64,000 nucleotides of DNA from contig LNAC01000276.1 of NCBI GenBank assembly GCA_002007465.1, forward strand, positions 5,081,420 through 5,145,419, read 5' to 3'. Positions 44,216 through 56,370 of the stretch are shown here, one piece after another (the stretch's first letter is position 1; each line of letters starts with the position of its first letter). Under the pieces are notes generated by a model, which searched no databases, was not told where the DNA came from, and saw nothing but the letters and a program-made list of their open reading frames with translations. This DNA is from Ailurus styani. Lineage: Eukaryota > Chordata > Mammalia > Carnivora > Ailuridae. Both the position numbers and the translations under genes were made by a program.

Positions 44216-44972
44216 CTAATGTAACTTTACTGAATGCCAAGCATCTTGCCGTCCATATATTCATTCATTGGCCTCACTCCCTCCACCGTCAACACGTCCA
44301 TTCCTTCAACTATCCAGTAAGTATCCCCCCACCCCTTGCCAGCCAGCCTTTCACAAATCCATTCATTCATCTCTATACTCATCCATGGGTCCATCCCTCC
44401 ACCCAACCACTAAAGATCAACCCATGAGAACTTGCCATGTGCCTGGTTTTGAAGAAACAGAACGTGAAGAACAGGGGTGGAAAAAAGAATCAAAATCATG
44501 AGACTCCAAGCTCCTAGGGTTGGGAGACAGAAAAGATGCCCAGGGTCCCAGGGATTCTCCAAGAATGGGAGAACACCTCCTTAGCCTCAGCTCGGTTCCT
44601 CATATTGGTTTTCCTGAAAATTCTAACACAAGGTGTAGACCCTATCAACCTCCTGAGTTCCCTGAACCTAGGATGTCCTCACCTGCCATGATCCCGATAC
44701 AAAACAGGTGGAGAGAAAAAGAGAAACCCTAGAGCAACCAGGGGATTCTTCCTGAGAAGTCACGACGGGCTTCGAGAAAGAGTAGACATTGAGAGCATGG
44801 CATCTGTGACGAACCTTCATGACGGCAGGTATTCGTCTTTGTCTACCACTGCATCTCTGGCGTCAAGTATTGTGCTTGTAGACAGTAAGTGGTAAATAAA
44901 CACTGTTGAATGAATGAATGGATGGATGGATGGATGAAAACAGGACTTTCACAGAAAGTATTTGGCCCTCCT
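44216..44972. other. Intergenic with tetranucleotide repeat
   Basis: 44905-44937 is (TGAA)n followed by (TGGA)n. 44956-44972 is the left target-site duplication of the next L1. No gene. Confidence 0.6.
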
Positions 44973-45350
44973 AAAATAAGGCAAAATCAGAGAGGGAGAC
45001 AAACCATAAGAACCCGGAAACAAACTGAGGGTTGCTGGAGGGGAGGTGGATGGGGGGGTGGGGTAACTGGGTGATGGGCATTAAGGAGGGTCCTTGACGT
45101 AATGAGCACTGGGTGTTACATACAACTGATGAATCACTAAACTTACCTCTACCTCTGAAACTAATGGAAGGAAGGAAGGAAGGAAGGAAGGAAGGAAGGA
45201 AGGAAGGAAGGAAGGAAGGAAGGAAGGAGGGAAGGAAGGAGGGAAGGAAGGAAGGAAGGAGGGAAGGAAGGAGGGAAGGAAGGAAGGAGGGAAGGAAGGA
45301 AGGAAAGAAGAAGGAAGGAAGGAGGGAAGGAAGGAGGGAAGGAAGGAAGG
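44973..45350 (+). mobile_element. L1 3' stub whose tail is a GGAA microsatellite
   Basis: gggagacaaaccataagaac, ggaaacaaactgagggttgc, gggtaactgggtgatgggc and cactgggtgttacatac are the L1 3' untranslated region. From about 45163 a nearly pure GGAA array runs to 45350. The target-site duplication aagtatttggccctcct at 44956-44972 (copy aagtatttggtcctcct at 45351-45367, one mismatch) encloses both, so the array grew from the L1 tail. Confidence 0.93.
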
Positions 45351-45367
45351 AAGTATTTGGTCCTCCT

Positions 45368-45885
45368 TTTAACTGCCAGTTGAAAACTGAAACCTACCAC
45401 ATTTCCCTTTTTGCTTTGGCCGCCAGAAAACTTACCATCAGTTTTAAGATAAACCGTAAGAGCCTTTTTGATTGGGAAAGCAGTTTTTCTTCCCCAGTGT
45501 TATTATTTGAATTTAGTCTTTTGCTCTGTGCTAACAGTGCTTGGCCTTAGTGTCAGTGGCTGCATAAGATCATTCAGATCACATATAAAAGAGGACCGAG
45601 GCATAAACCATCAAAAAAAACAACACTCCTCAGAACTCTGACCATGATTCTAAGTCCACATTTCCCAAAGTATGTTGTCGGGAAGCCCAGTGCCAAGGGT
45701 TCTATGCCAAAAGAAAAAAGAAAAATACAATGCATGTGAGAAATACTGCATATCTTAATCCCCATGGAAGGACCATTAAAGGCTCTGAGAAGCCCTGCAA
45801 AAAAAAAAACACACATTTAACCTTGTTTGATTTAAAGGTTCTCAAATTTTTTTTACCCATAAAATATTTATTTTACATAATAACT
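45368..45885. other. Intergenic, nothing firm
   Basis: tttcccaaagtatgttgtcgg at 45660 hints at an old DNA-transposon fragment. No gene. Confidence 0.35.
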
Positions 45886-46135
45886 TGGGATGCATATTTA
45901 TTCATTCATTCATACAACACAGTGCCAGGTCTTATAATGGTTACCAGAGCAATAGAGGAAAATCAAGCAGCCCCCTGCCTTCACAAAGCCCGCAGACTCA
46001 TTCATACTAAATGTGAGTGAGATGATAATGGAAAATATAGGCTCAGAGAGGGTCTGTTATCTGCCCAAGTCACACAGTAAGTTAGTGGCAGAAGAAGGAT
46101 TTGAACCCAATCTGTCTAATGTGTGGGTCTGTTCT
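45886..46135 (-). repeat. MIR, inverted
   Basis: ataggctcagagagggtctg, ctgcccaagtcacacagtaag and gaaggatttgaacccaatctg are a good reverse MIR core. The left part (attcattcattcatacaac) is a related old repeat. Confidence 0.8.
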
Positions 46136-48330
46136 GCTTACGGCTCGGAGGGGCTGCTATGTCTGGCAATCATGGCTGCGCTTGGAGGAAAAAGCCTTAT
46201 GGGGCTCTGCAGTCACCTGAGTGGCCAAGAAGTCCTAGTCACCAGAGGACTCCCATGCCAGTGCCTGGACCCTCTCTAAGAAATCCTGATTCCTGGGGGG
46301 ACTCCAGCACCAAGACGCAAGACCCCCTCTGAAGCCCAACAGGCATCTGGGACCACCTGCTCTCCTGCTGGTGCTTGCTGCGGTGAGGGGCAGCCCCACA
46401 CTGGCCCACGTCACATGGGCTAGAGAAACGTCTGCAGCGTGTGGACCCTGGCCCACAGGAGCCAGGTGGGGAGCCCTGGGTTTGCACCTGCCTACCGCTC
46501 ACACCTGGGCTTTGTTCCTGGCAGCCAGACCAAGCAACACATCCTTGTTCAGGAGGCCAGGTTCCCTGACACCTTGCAGACGTCTGAGGCCACCACACTT
46601 TCTAGCAACAATGTCTCGTCCTGCTTACAGAGAAGAAAAACAAGGCTCAGAAGCTTACATGGCTGGCCTGGGGATACTCAGCAATTTCACAAATAAGCCT
46701 GGCATTCCCTCCCATCCTTTCCTCCCAGCGTGGTGAGGGCCACCACCAACTCTAACCTCCAGCTACTACGGACACCCCTGGCATCCTCCTCTCCTAGCCC
46801 CACTCACACCACCTCCCACCATTTCCCCATCCACATGTGCACGCACCCCCTCCATGCTCTGCACAGCCCTGGCGGCTGCCCAGGCACCTCCTAGCCCACC
46901 TGGCCCTCCACCCACCTCCACACTGGTCCCTCCAAATCCACCAGCAGCCCAGAGGAGTCTTTGCAAAACCCTACATATCCTCAGCTTGGAAATCTCTGGG
47001 GTGTGCTTATGAAAGTGCCGCATCTTAGACTCTTGAAAACAGTGCTCACGTGCACCTTGGTTCACCCCCTTCTCCATCCTGGGGTCAGGGGGTAAATGGA
47101 GGAAGATGCTGCATGAATGTCTTTTGGAATGAACTGATAAATGTATGAGTGAGTGTTGGAATAAATGAATGAGTAAAATGCAAGTGAATGAATGAGTAAG
47201 AACATGAAGTAATGCCTGAGGGTCAGGGGCCCTGAGGGTGGGGTACAGTGAGCTTGAATGAATCCTCTCTCCCCGCTAAAGGGCTGGGCCTGGGCCTTCC
47301 ACTGCCCAGACAGCTCATCTGAGCCCCAACCAAGACAAGCCCCTAGACAACCTCTCATTCAGAGTGCCTAATCCCACCAGTGACAGTACCCTCCTGCCCA
47401 CCTGGCCCCGTCCAGGGGGCCCCAGAGGTGTCCTGACCACCCTTCCAACTTCAAGGATGCTGGCAAGAGCCTAGGAGTTGATGTGCAGCGTGGATCACAT
47501 CCCAGGGCCCTGGGGCCAGCATCCAACGGCACCATCCTGACTCAGGGAGAGAGTGTGGAAGAGAAGGGCAGGCAAGCTGAGACACAACTGTTCCAGGGGC
47601 CAGATGAGCTCGAAAAGGAGGGGATGACAAAGTCAAAATGACCAAAGGAGACTGCGAGGGCTGGCGGTCAGGCAGAGGAGGGGCAGGGGGCTCTGGCGCC
47701 AAGCCAGTGAGGTAGACGATGGCTAGTCTCACTGTGCATCTCCCTTCCTGAGTCCCCCCTCCCTGTGGCTTGGCCTGAGCCCCCACGAACCACCACCACC
47801 CACCTCCACAGGAACCCAAAGGGAGATGGGGCAGTAGATAGCTCGGTTGCCTGAATTTATTTAGAGAAGATGAAGCAAGGGCTGGGCTGGGCCTTCCTGT
47901 GGTCGCCGAGGAAGCACTCAATGGGAAACAGTGAGTCAGGGGCACTCCTGTGCAAAAGCCCACAGCAGTGGCGAATAAGGAAACAGGGAAATGGTCTCCC
48001 CCCAGAGACAGCCCCAGCCAGTTCCACCCCGGCCCCATCAGCCCCCACAGCCTCCCTGACCTGTGGCCTTCAAAGCTCTGCTTGGTTTTCAGGAGTGACA
48101 GGGAGCTCGTTCACTCCAAGTCAAGCCACTGCCAGGCTGGGTGAGCTCTCACGATCAAAGTTTTCCTGGAATGGAGCTAATACCCACCTTCACCAGACCT
48201 TCCCCTGTTAGAATTCATCTTCTCTGTTCATGAAAAAGTCCTCCTCCCTTTGGCCCCTAAATGCTCTGGGAATTTGATGGGTTGATGCTCATGTCCCTCA
48301 GCCCCTGTTCCGGTCTGCTTTCCTCAAAGG
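46136..48330. other. Intergenic, no supported gene
   Basis: GC-rich in places, with overlapping short frames on both strands (for example a 195-codon minus frame at 47451-48038) that lack domains. 47110-47210 holds diverged (GAAT)n units. 46700-47000 is C-rich. Confidence 0.45.
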
Positions 48331-48560
48331 AAAGCAGCTATGTTTGTTCAGTACCTACTATGTGCCAGGCACAAACAGTGTCTCACTTTGCACTTACCAC
48401 CACTCAGAGAACAAAGTTTGGTCATCACCTTCATTTGACAGATGAAAAGACAGAGGCTCTGAGAAGCCAAGTGAATGACCTGAGTCGGCATGGCCAAGAG
48501 TGCAGGCGCAATTCCTGCATCCAGGGCTCTGGAGCTCACACCTTTCTAACGCACCAGGTT
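48331..48560 (-). repeat. MIR, inverted
   Basis: gtacctactatgtgccaggc, tcatttgacagatgaaaagac, gaagccaagtgaatgacctg: a reverse MIR with its flanking tail. Confidence 0.75.
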
Positions 48561-48734
48561 GAACCTTCCTGACTTTCCCCCCTCCTTCCACTGAAGACAG
48601 CTTTGAGCTCACTCAGCACCTCTGACCGGTGTCCACAGAGGGACAAATGATCCAGAGAACCACACACCTAACAATGGGACAGGGCTGAGACGAGCACCCA
48701 GGCTGCCGGGATAATGCGATGGATGGACTGAGTT
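48561..48734. other. Intergenic, nothing recognised
   Basis: Short unique spacer between two MIR copies. Confidence 0.4.
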
Positions 48735-48925
48735 AAGCCTGCTGCAACTGGGTTCAAATCCTCCTTCCTAGCTAAGTGTGTTTGGGCAGATCACATCACC
48801 TCTAGGAGCTTCCAATGCCTCCTCTAAAATGAAGACAGTGGTATACCTACTTCACTGGTTGTATAAAGAATAAATGAGATCCTGGGTGTTAAAAGCTAGT
48901 ACATAATAATAGCAGGTGAGGCACA
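48735..48925 (+). repeat. MIR
   Basis: gggttcaaatcctccttcc, gtgtttgggcagatcacatc, taaaatgaagacagtggtat and agaataaatgagatcctggg: a MIR in plus orientation. Confidence 0.8.
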
Positions 48926-49059
48926 TGGCTACTTTTTTTTTATGGTGGTAGTGGTTTAGAACCGTCTTCTACTGGGGCTTCTGCTGAGGTGCTCCCGTCA
49001 TTATTTATGTTGAAAATACCTGTGAGAACCCTCAGAGACCGCTCAACACACTGTATCAG

Positions 49060-49560
49060 TTTACAGATAACGAAAGTGTACTTCCTTTCAACATGGTGGA
49101 CCAAGTACACATGGAGACCTTCCCATTCCTCCCCAAACACTTAAAAATGAGAGGAAAATACTAACTTGAATCAGGGACCAAAGAAGTGCCCTACGAAAAG
49201 TACAGGGACCCTAATATTTGAGATCAAAAGCACACATTCTCAAGAGACTCTGACCAACAAGAAATATCCTGAAGAGATGAGCAATTCATAAAGTTCCCAC
49301 AAAGTCTGCAACCAGGAGAATTTACATCAGAGGAAATAGAGATTATTGGCACAATGTGAAAGGAGTTTTGCGGTGAGTAGATTGAGGGACTCCAAAAGAT
49401 AAAGGATGGAATAATAGCCATAAAACAAGAACAGGAGGTTATGAAACAAAAACAGGTAGATTTTTTTTAAAGAACCAATCAGAGCTCAGATATGAGCTAG
49501 AAAACATAAGAAATGAGTTGCCTACCAGAAGGGAAAAACAAGACCCAGAACTGGGAGTTG
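49060..49560 (+). mobile_element. Old LINE (L1/HAL1-like) fragment
   Basis: Phrases such as tttcaacatggtggaccaag and atgagctagaaaacataagaaatg, with overall A-richness, suggest an old L1 5' or ORF1-proximal part. Weak call. Confidence 0.4.
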
Positions 49561-49904
49561 GATTTTATTGGCAAAGATGGACCCAGAACAGGGAGCCCAG
49601 ATTTTAGAAGACCAGAGCTAAGGTCAAACTCAGGAGCTGAGCCTTGGGTCCATTTGTGGAAACCTTCTTCAAGGGTTTCCTGTGATTCCTTCCCCCCACC
49701 TTCCTTGTTTTTTTTTTCCTTTTTCCCCTGTATTTTAATGTCACTCCTGAGCTGGACTCCTAGCTCCTCCCTAATGAAAAACAGAGCTTTCCTTCCCTGA
49801 CTGGTCAGGTGGGACAATGAGTATGGAGAAATGGACAGCATTCTCCTCCAAAATCAGAATTGAATTAAACATATTCTGAATGTTAAGGAAAGGAGTTGAC
49901 TGAG
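49561..49904. other. Intergenic, nothing recognised
   Basis: No exon or repeat seen. Confidence 0.4.
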
Positions 49905-50100
49905 TAAAGCTGAGAGAAATAGCCAATACTGGCCATGGGATTCTGGATGAATGACTTAACATCTCTGAGCCTCGATTCCTTGACTATAAAATGGGCTCAA
50001 GGGTGCATGTCACATGCAGATGTTTTGAGAATTAAACATAAAGTTGTACGTACAAGACACCTGGCATATCCAGGGGATCTCACATGGAACACCTCCCTGG
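49905..50100 (+). repeat. MIR
   Basis: gattctggatgaatgacttaac, tctctgagcctcgattccttg, gactataaaatgggctcaag and ttttgagaattaaacataaag. Confidence 0.8.
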
Positions 50101-50419
50101 AGCTCAGCAACACTCTTTTTTGAGCCCATAGAAACCCCAAAGGAGGACAAAGCTCCAGTCACTTGAGCCACAAGCAGAGGAGAGAAATTTAAAACTTTGA
50201 AAGGACAAAAAAAAAGGTGAGAAAAAAAGGTGAATCAAAGGAGAGAGGGTAGGCTGACTTGCAAATCCCCCACCTACATGGTCAGAGGGCAGCCCACAAG
50301 CTTTCCCTTTGTTCTGTGCTACGAGGGGAACTATAAATGACCACAGACTCTCCGGTGGGTGTATGGCTTCTTAATACTCACAGACAAGAGATGACATTTG
50401 TGTAGCCAAGGCACATCTG
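50101..50419. other. Intergenic, nothing recognised
   Basis: A-rich around 50200-50240. No gene. Confidence 0.4.
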
Positions 50420-50640
50420 GAAAAATTGTTCACCTCCTTCCCTAACAAGAGAAATACTCATTTATGTTCATCTACACAATGAGATACCAGTTTTTTTTCT
50501 GACTGAAATAGGCAAAGATTTAAAAATGATAAAAACCCAATGCTAGCAAGGATACAGTGAGATGGGCACTTGGGTACCTAGAGGGCAAAGGTGGAAACTG
50601 CTTCCTGGCAAAGCCATTAAGCAATATGAGACAAAGTTGG
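50420..50640 (+). mobile_element. Old L1 ORF2-end fragment
   Basis: cacaatgagataccagtttt, ctgaaataggcaaagattt and aatgctagcaaggatacagtg are decayed old L1 wording. Confidence 0.55.
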
Positions 50641-50654
50641 ACTCATACCCTGTT

Positions 50655-51050
50655 TGAGGAATGATGATATCACTTCTTCCGACCTGGATCACTGTTCCAA
50701 CCATCTCCCTATCCTGGCCTCAGGAGCCCCAGAATCCCTCCTCAAACATATCATTCCAGCCACTTAGAAACTCTTTTGTTTCCCAAAGAGGCATTCTCTC
50801 ACCTCCACATGCTATCCTTTCTTTCTTGAACATTCTTCCTCTTCTCTCACCTCTTCCCCAGCCAAATCTTACTCATCCTTCAGGACTGAGCGATGATGTT
50901 ACCTCCTACAGCAAGCCCACCAAACTGACCCCTCTCAGCCAGCCCAGGAGCTCTTCTGGGATTCCAGCATCCTGTGGGTTTCCACCATCACCACTGGGTG
51001 ATCACTCTGGGTCTGTGTCCCCCATCCACAGATCTCCAAAATAGGTACTT
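50655..51050 (+). repeat. L2 fragment
   Basis: cctggatcactgttccaacc, cattccagccacttagaaac, gccaaatcttactcatccttc and aggactgagcgatgatgttac are L2 3' region phrases. Confidence 0.65.
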
Positions 51051-51163
51051 GATAAATAACAGGAATGAAATATTTGAAAAAGAGGGTGTGCTCTGTGTGG
51101 TCCCAGGAGGTTGAGCCAGGACCACAGATTAGGGGATAGAGAGGCAGGTTGAAATTTTCTAGG

Positions 51164-51330
51164 GGTGCCTGGGTGGCTTAGTTGGTTGGGTGTCCAACTC
51201 AAGTCATGATCTCAGGGTCATGAGATTGAGCTCTGCATCAGTCTCCACACTGAGCATGGAACCTGCCTAGGATTCTCTCCCTCTGCCCCTGCTCCCCCTA
51301 CTCGTGAGCTCTCTTGCTCTCTCTCTCTCA

Positions 51331-51361
<31 letters not shown>
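51164..51361 (+). mobile_element. Can-SINE, older subfamily, (ATA)n tail
   Basis: ggtgcctgggtggcttagtt, caactcaagtcatgatctcag, tail of nine to ten AAT units. The duplication aattttctagg / aatttctagg is at 51153-51163 and 51362-51371. Confidence 0.9.
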
Positions 51362-51362
<1 letters not shown>

Positions 51363-51371
51363 ATTTCTAGG

Positions 51372-51975
51372 AATTCCAGCTCACTAACGCAGCAGAAGCT
51401 GCCTTGAAGGTAATGAGCTGCCCATCACAAAAGGTGTGCAAGCAGGTGGTTGGAAACCACTTCTCTTGGTCTGACTTCTCCACTCCTCTCTGCTCAGATT
51501 CAGGGGGCCAGGGATGAAGAAGATGCCCTCCTTCCCAAGTTGTTCCACGTGACTTTCCTCTGACTCAGAAGACTGCCCAGTGAGGTCTATGGACCCACAA
51601 AGGCTGTTCCCACGGAGCTGATACAGCCCAGCCCATTCCTCAGAAAGGCCACAGAGTCCCAAGAGGCTATACTCTCACGGGGTTGGGGGAGCCTGATGGA
51701 GCCCTGGGGCCTTCTCACTCTGAGAAAACCCCTGCCTCATAAAAGCCCCAGTGAAACCGACCTCTAAAACCGAGAACCCTCTGTGGGAACTCATATTTCA
51801 AGGGGAAAATGCAAGGCACTCTGGGACTGAGGCAGGCCCTACTCCTCCCCTTAGCCCCCTCCCGGGGCCCATGGAAAGGAAGCCGTTGGTACCTTTGTGC
51901 CCAACCCACAAACCCAGCTAGAGTCCCAGATCCAGGACCAGACTGATAGGCAGGAAGGGGGTGGGGCAGGCAACA
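51372..51975. other. Intergenic, nothing recognised
   Basis: Short frames only. Confidence 0.4.
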
Positions 51976-52150
51976 GGTTGTCTGCCATCTGGGCCATGAT
52001 AATGACACATTCCATGATCTTAGACAGGAGCCAGATGCTCTCTGAACCTCAGTCTTTCCACTGTCAAATGGGTACAAGATTGGTGCCTGGGTCAGTTAGT
52101 AGCCCAGGTACGTGCTTAGTCACAAAAGGTAGTAGGTGTTTTGTTCTTGA
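51976..52150 (+). repeat. MIR-like
   Basis: ctctgaacctcagtctttcc and actgtcaaatgggtacaagat fit a decayed MIR. Confidence 0.55.
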
Positions 52151-52590
52151 ATTCCCTGAGCTTCAGAGAGGTCCCCGGGGTTCATGGGGTCTGATCCAAT
52201 GGCAAGACAGTGTCCCCCATGAGTGTCAGCTCAATGGAAATTGACCTCCTGAAATGAACCAGGAACAAAATTCATCTTGGGGACTTTAAGTCCTCAGCTC
52301 CAGGCTGCAAAGATCTCTCAGGCTCCACCTCCCCCTCTATCTAGCCCAAACCAGAACAACCCCCAAAATGAGAAGAGCCTCAGATCCTTGGGAGCCCAGG
52401 CAGATGGGGCCCAACTACCTGGTGGACATTTGAGGCCCCCTAACCAGCCTGGGGGTGGTGTCAGCAGGAAGGGGTAAGGGCATCTGTCCCCAACCATCCC
52501 CCAGACCCAGAGGAAAACCGTTCAAAGGTGCCCCCTGTCCAGCCAAGTCCAGGACTCCGCCGCCCCTGTTCCCACTCAGGCCCTGGGTCT
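52151..52590. other. Intergenic, nothing recognised
   Basis: C-rich, no supported frame. Confidence 0.4.
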
Positions 52591-53105
52591 TTCTTCCGGG
52601 CACCTGAGTCCCCGGATCCCCCAAAAGGTGTCCAGACACCATCCACCCACGCATCTCGCCAGTCCTGCTCCAAGTCTCATGGCTGCGACTCCTCTACACA
52701 CAGGTTCTCCTCTCTGCGCTCCCAACACTCCAGGCACGGTCTTGCCTCCCGGCCTTTGCACAGGCTGTTCCCACCTCCTGGAATGCTGTTCCTCCAGATA
52801 CTCACATATGGTCCCTCCCTCACCATCTGCAGGTCTCTCCTCCTTGGCAAGGTCTGTCCTGACCCCTAGGCTAAATCACCACCCACACACAAAGCCCTTC
52901 ATTGTCTCTCCTTATCCTGCTTAGTGTTTATTCAGGACACTTACCACTCCCTTTTTAGTTACTTCCGGATTGATTTGCTCAATGTCTGTCTCTGCCACTA
53001 GAACGCCAGCCCCCAGGGGCAGGGACAGCCCCTCTCCGCGTCCCCAGTGCCTAGAACAGCACCTGACACACAGTAGGTGCTTAATAGCTATTTGTTGAGT
53101 GAATG
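52591..53105 (+). repeat. L2 3' region, well preserved
   Basis: ggcctttgcacaggctgttcc, cctcctggaatgctgttcc, gccccc-rich ggggcagggac, gcacctgacacacagtaggtg, ttaatagctatttgttgagtg and aatgaatg form a textbook L2 end. Confidence 0.92.
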
Positions 53106-53330
53106 AATGTGAACAATGTCATCTCTCACAACTCCCTGGAAGGCAGGTTCGCCGCCTTGTGCCACAGAGACTCAGGGAGGCCCCACGGCGGACCACCCAG
53201 CTGGTCACAGGTGGGCCCCAGAGCCCACCCTCTGGAGACCTGAGATACAGCCAGAGGGGTAGCAGGTCCCAAAGGCACCTTGACAGCCGGACACAGCTCC
53301 TGGCTCCAATTCGGTGCCCAGGGAGCCCCA
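53106..53330 (-). repeat. MIR/MIR3-like, inverted
   Basis: gaaggcaggttcgccgccttg, cacagagactcagggaggcc and acccagctggtcacaggtggg resemble a reverse MIR. Confidence 0.45.
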
Positions 53331-53595
53331 GAGCCTCAGGCTCCTTTCTGTGAAATAGGCCCAGAGCGCTGAGAGAAAGAGCTTCCGGGCTCTGGGAGCC
53401 CTGGCCTCCAGCCCGGCGGTGGCTGTCCCTCCTCAGGTCCCCGGAACTGCACTTAAAGAAACATCCCACTTTCCCTGCCCCCACCCCACACCTGGAATAC
53501 ACCAGGTGTTCCCGGAGAAAGGCAGGGCCTGGACCCCGTGACTTCTCTGGGGTCCTGAAACGCCCACTGGCCTCATCCAAGCCCCTTCCGGCTGC
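53331..53595. other. Intergenic, nothing recognised
   Basis: GC-rich, short frames only. Confidence 0.4.
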
Positions 53596-54115
53596 GCAGC
53601 TCCGCCTGTGCCAAGCACTTTACAGACATTATCTGCCAGAGGGATCTTTTCACCACACAGATTATGCCGCTTTCCCGCCCCAAACCCTCAGCAGATCAAG
53701 ACCACGCTCCTTTGCCTGACCCATGGAGCCCCTGCACAGTCCCCGCGGGTCTGGTCCCCTCTGTGCTCCAACCACTGGGCTCACCAACCACCTGGACTCA
53801 CCACAGGGCCCTTGTACCTACAATCCTGCTGCTTGGGCCGCTTTTCCTCCCCTCCCCTGGGTTCCTCATTCTCATCCTCTGATTGCAGCTCCTCCGAGAA
53901 GCCCTCCCAAACTCCCCAGGTGCCCCTACTCTGCACTTACTGAACATCACGTGTTTCCACTTCTTAGCACTTGTTAACCAAGTAATTTTACATTCACTCG
54001 TGTAACTGACTAACATCTCTCTTTCTCCAGTGAGGTCAAGACCTGTGTTTCTCCTCCTCAGTATATCCCCACGCCAGGGCCTGACACGTAGTAGATGCTC
54101 AATAAATGTTTGAAT
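53596..54115 (+). repeat. L2 3' region
   Basis: ccagcccct-like text, ctccgagaagccctcccaaac, tgaggtcaagacctgtgtttc, gggcctgacacgtagtagatg and ctcaataaatgtttgaatgaa: a complete L2 end. Confidence 0.9.
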
Positions 54116-54254
54116 GAACGATTGTGCTGGATCCCATATCACCAGCAGGCTCCCATTCTGCAGGTGAGGAGACTGAGGCTAGCTCCCCGACTCCTCCTCT
54201 GCACCGCCTGCCCCCCACACCCCCCAGCCAGCCTCCTACCCCACCTCCAGCTCT

Positions 54255-54425
54255 AGGGCAGTGGTTCGGACATTTGTCAATGTTTGGGGACACACTTGGT
54301 TGTCATGACAAGGGGAACAGTTCACTGGCATCTAGTGGGTAGAGCCCAGGGACTCTGCCCACACCTTCCAGTACCCAGGACAAAGGGTTACCCAGCATAT
54401 GGTGGAGAAACCCTGCTTCAGGAGA
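54255..54425 (-). mobile_element. MER20-type hAT element, inverted
   Basis: gcagtggttcggacatttgtc, ctggcatctagtgggtagag and ggtggagaaaccctgcttc are MER20 wording. Confidence 0.65.
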
Positions 54426-54528
54426 AGTGCCACATCCTAGCCTCACTGATAAAGGCCTGGGCCTAGCAATCAGAGTCAGTGGGCGCTGTGACAGGAGATC
54501 CCAGGATAGATTTCACCTGGACCCCACT

Positions 54529-54553
54529 NCAAAAAAAAAAAAAAAAAAAAAAA
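54529..54553. other. Single unknown base before a poly(A) run
   Basis: One n at 54529, followed by c and an A-run of about 23. It marks sequencing uncertainty at a homopolymer. Confidence 0.95.
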
Positions 54554-55960
54554 GCACCATCGAAAGACACTAACCACAGAGCAAAAAGGCAACTGACAGA
54601 ATGGAAGAACTTATCTGCAAATCATAGATCTCATAAGGGATTAATATCCAGAATATATAGAGAATACCTACAACTCAATAACAACCAAAAAAAAAAAAAC
54701 CTTAATTAAAATTGAGCAAGGGGCTTGAACAGACATTTCTCCAAAGAAGATATCTACTTGGCCAATAAGCCCATGACAAGATACCAATATTACTCATCAA
54801 TATCACTCATCCTTCGGGGGGACAGCTGGCCCTCAGACAGTGTGGGTTTGGACTGAGCAGGCCCGCTCACACACAGGTTCCTTCAAAAACACCGTCCAGG
54901 ACTGTCAGTGCATTTTCTCTTCCTTACTATTTCCTGAACAACACTGTCTTCTCTCTGGCTGACCTCACTGTCAAAACACAGCCCGTGATCCATGTAACAC
55001 ACAAAATAGTCTTTCATCGACTGTTCACATCCTCACGAAGCCTGCCGGTCAACAGCAAGCTGATCGTAGGTTTTGGAGAGCCAAAGGTGGTGTGAGGATT
55101 TTTGACTCTCGGGGGGTCAGGCCTGCGCCCCCCAATTCCCAGGTTCAAGCATCAACAGTACAATGAGATACAGCCTCACACACATGAGGATGCTACTCTC
55201 GAAAAGGAAAAAACAAAACAAAAACAAAACAAAACCAGAAAATCACCAGTGCTGGCAACCATGTGATGAAACTGGAATCTTCACGCACTGTTGGCAGGAA
55301 TACAAAATGGCGCAGCCCTTCACTGTGGAGAACAGGATGGGGCTTCCTCAAAAACTTAAAAATAGAACTACGATATGATCCAGCAATTCTATTCATGAGT
55401 CTACACCCCAGAGAATTTGAAAATAGGGACTCAAAGAGGTGTGGGCACACCTTTTTGTTTGCAGCAAATGATGCATGTTTGCAGCAGAATGATTCGCAGT
55501 AGCTGAAACGTGGAAGCAGCCACAGCATCCATCGAGATACGAACAGATCGACACGACTCACTCCATCAACACAACGGAACATTCAGCCTAAAAAGGAGGG
55601 CCATTCTGACACCGGCTACTACATGGATGGACCTTGAGGACGTTTTGCTCAGTGAAATAAGCCAGTCACAAAAAAGACAAATGCTATATAAATCCACTGA
55701 TACGAGGTCCCCAAAGTGGAGACACGGACAGAAGGTAGGTGACGGGCACCAGGGGCTGGGGGGCTTAGGGGGCTGGGAATTAGTATTTAATGGGGACAGA
55801 GACTCAGTTTGGAAAGATGAGAAAGTTCTAGAGACAGATGCTGGGGACAGGTGCACGTTATGGATGCATTTAATACCACTGAGCTATATACTAAAAACGG
55901 GTAGGATGGCAAATTTTATGTTATGTGTATTTTGTCAAATTTAAAAAAATGGGAAAGAAG
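54530..55960 (+). mobile_element. Old L1 3' third, split by a Tigger-like element
   Basis: Left: catcgaaagacactaacc, gggattaatatccagaatat, ttgaacagacatttctcc. Right: tacaatgagatacagcctc, cgcactgttggcaggaatac, acatggatggaccttgagg, gtgaaataagccagtcac, ending tgttatgtgtattttgtcaa. No intact frame. Confidence 0.85.
54820..55160 (+). mobile_element. Tigger-like TcMar DNA transposon nested in the old L1
   Basis: Terminal inverted ends are recognisable: cagctggccctcagacagtg at left and the reverse complement ctgttgatgcttgaacctgg at right. Internal text (ttttctcttccttactattt, catgtaacacacaaaatag, tgccggtcaacagcaagctg) fits a short nonautonomous Tigger-type family. A TA dinucleotide is present on the right flank only. 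Confidence 0.65.
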
Positions 55961-55964
55961 AAGA

Positions 55965-56370
55965 AAACACTGTGCAAGTGGCCATGTCTGGAGTATGGAC
56001 TGCTGGCATGTCTGCAGAACCCCAGACACGTCCAGCCCTCCAGGGATCCCACCTCCCATAGGGTAAAAGCCCAAGTCGTCCCCAAGGCCCAGAAGTTCCT
56101 GCACAATCTGCCCCATTCCCTCCCTGACCTCCCGCCTCCACATCTCCCCCCGTGTTAACTCCACTTGGGCCACAAGCGCCTCCTTACTCTTCCTCCAACA
56201 TATCTGGCCCAGTCCTGCCCCAGGGCCTTTGCACAGGGCATGCCCTTCCATTTCAATATCTGCATGGCCAATCCCCTCGCTCAATGCCCATCAGCCTCTA
56301 TGCTGGACAGAGTTCTTGCATGAACCCAAACCCCTTTATGTCAGACTTGGAGTTTGGGGAGCAAGGCCTG
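55965..56370 (+). repeat. L2 3' region
   Basis: tgcacaatctgccccattcc, gccccagggcctttgcacag and ggcatgcccttccatttc are typical L2. Confidence 0.8.

Noticed and set aside
44905..44937. Short tandem arrays as a CRISPR or bacterial-type repeat
   Set aside because: Units are simple tetranucleotides without spacers; the sequence is mammalian.
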